Origin: JBOGEN01 sp050743265
GTDB lineage: Bacteria > Actinomycetota > Actinomycetes > JBOGEN01
Direction of reading: 5' to 3'
Length of the DNA stretch: 6,489 nucleotides
Assembly: GCA_050743265.1 (NCBI GenBank)
Contig: JBOGEN010000078.1
Span: 1 to 6,489, forward strand
Shown here piece after piece: positions 6,372-6,489 of this stretch (the stretch's first letter is position 1; every line of letters begins with the position of its first letter). Both the position numbers and the translations under genes were made by a program. The notes beneath the pieces are model-generated. The model was not told the origin of the DNA. It worked only from the letters and a program-made list of their open reading frames with translations, and did not search any database.

Positions 6372-6411
6372 ACGCTGGGCCGGTCCCGTCGCGACGGGAC
6401 CGGCCCAGCGT
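6372..6411. terminator. Perfect 40-bp palindrome, likely bidirectional terminator
   Basis: An 18-bp perfect GC-rich stem (6372-6389 with 6394-6411) closes on a CGCG loop, 26 bases after the fadB stop. The whole 40 bp is an exact palindrome. No T-tract follows on either strand, as is common for actinobacterial terminators. Its place between fadB and a probable convergent gene suits termination in both directions. Confidence 0.75.
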
Positions 6412-6429
6412 CGTCCGGGCGGGGCGGGG

Positions 6430-6489
6430 TCAGCCGCCGGCGGTGCCGGCGCTGGCGCCCGCGTGGTCGGCCGGCACGGCGTCCGGGCG
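6430..6489 (-). CDS. C-terminal fragment of a probable convergent gene, product unknown
   Basis: On the minus strand the last 60 bases of the window encode 19 residues ending in TGA at 6432-6430, with a tail rich in Ala and Gly (ending AGASAGTAGG). The gene would enter from beyond the window edge and end 18 bases from the terminator palindrome, a normal convergent layout. The fragment is too short to identify a family, and an open frame of this length in GC-rich DNA is weak evidence on its own. Confidence 0.4.
   Translation of the reverse strand, partial: RPDAVPADHAGASAGTAGG

Overview
The window comes from a high-GC Gram-positive bacterium, most likely an actinobacterium. The signs are strong G/C preference at third codon positions, GTG and TTG starts, polypurine Shine-Dalgarno sequences, and an adjacent fadA-fadB pair of the kind common in that phylum. 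Genus cannot be decided from the sequence; a Micrococcales-like member is a guess.

Left part (1-2866, all minus strand). A divergent Nramp-fold membrane transporter (31-1299) lies downstream of an FAD-dependent amine-oxidase/protoporphyrinogen-oxidase-like flavoprotein (1454-2866). They are separated by 154 bp. That gap holds a plausible promoter for the transporter and a 21-bp imperfect dyad overlapping its -10 region. The transporter keeps the overall Nramp architecture but lacks the metal-binding motifs of both unwound helices.

Middle (2867-3031). This is a divergent intergenic region between the flavoprotein and the beta-oxidation operon. It contains a bulged hairpin (2927-2953) and a 16-bp imperfect palindrome with core TACCCGCGAGTA, 39 bp ahead of fadA, which looks like a repressor operator.

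Right part (3032-6345, plus strand). A two-gene fatty-acid beta-oxidation operon: a thiolase (fadA) followed, with a 4-bp GTGA stop/start overlap, by a fused enoyl-CoA hydratase/3-hydroxyacyl-CoA dehydrogenase (fadB). Together they carry out hydration, NAD-dependent oxidation and thiolysis of enoyl-CoA, probably as a trifunctional complex. A perfect 40-bp palindrome follows fadB and probably terminates transcription. The last 60 bases can encode the Ala/Gly-rich C-terminus of a convergent minus-strand gene that runs off the window.

No RNA gene, mobile element, CRISPR array or clear novel multi-gene system was seen. The most notable points are the non-canonical Nramp-like transporter and the two candidate operators.
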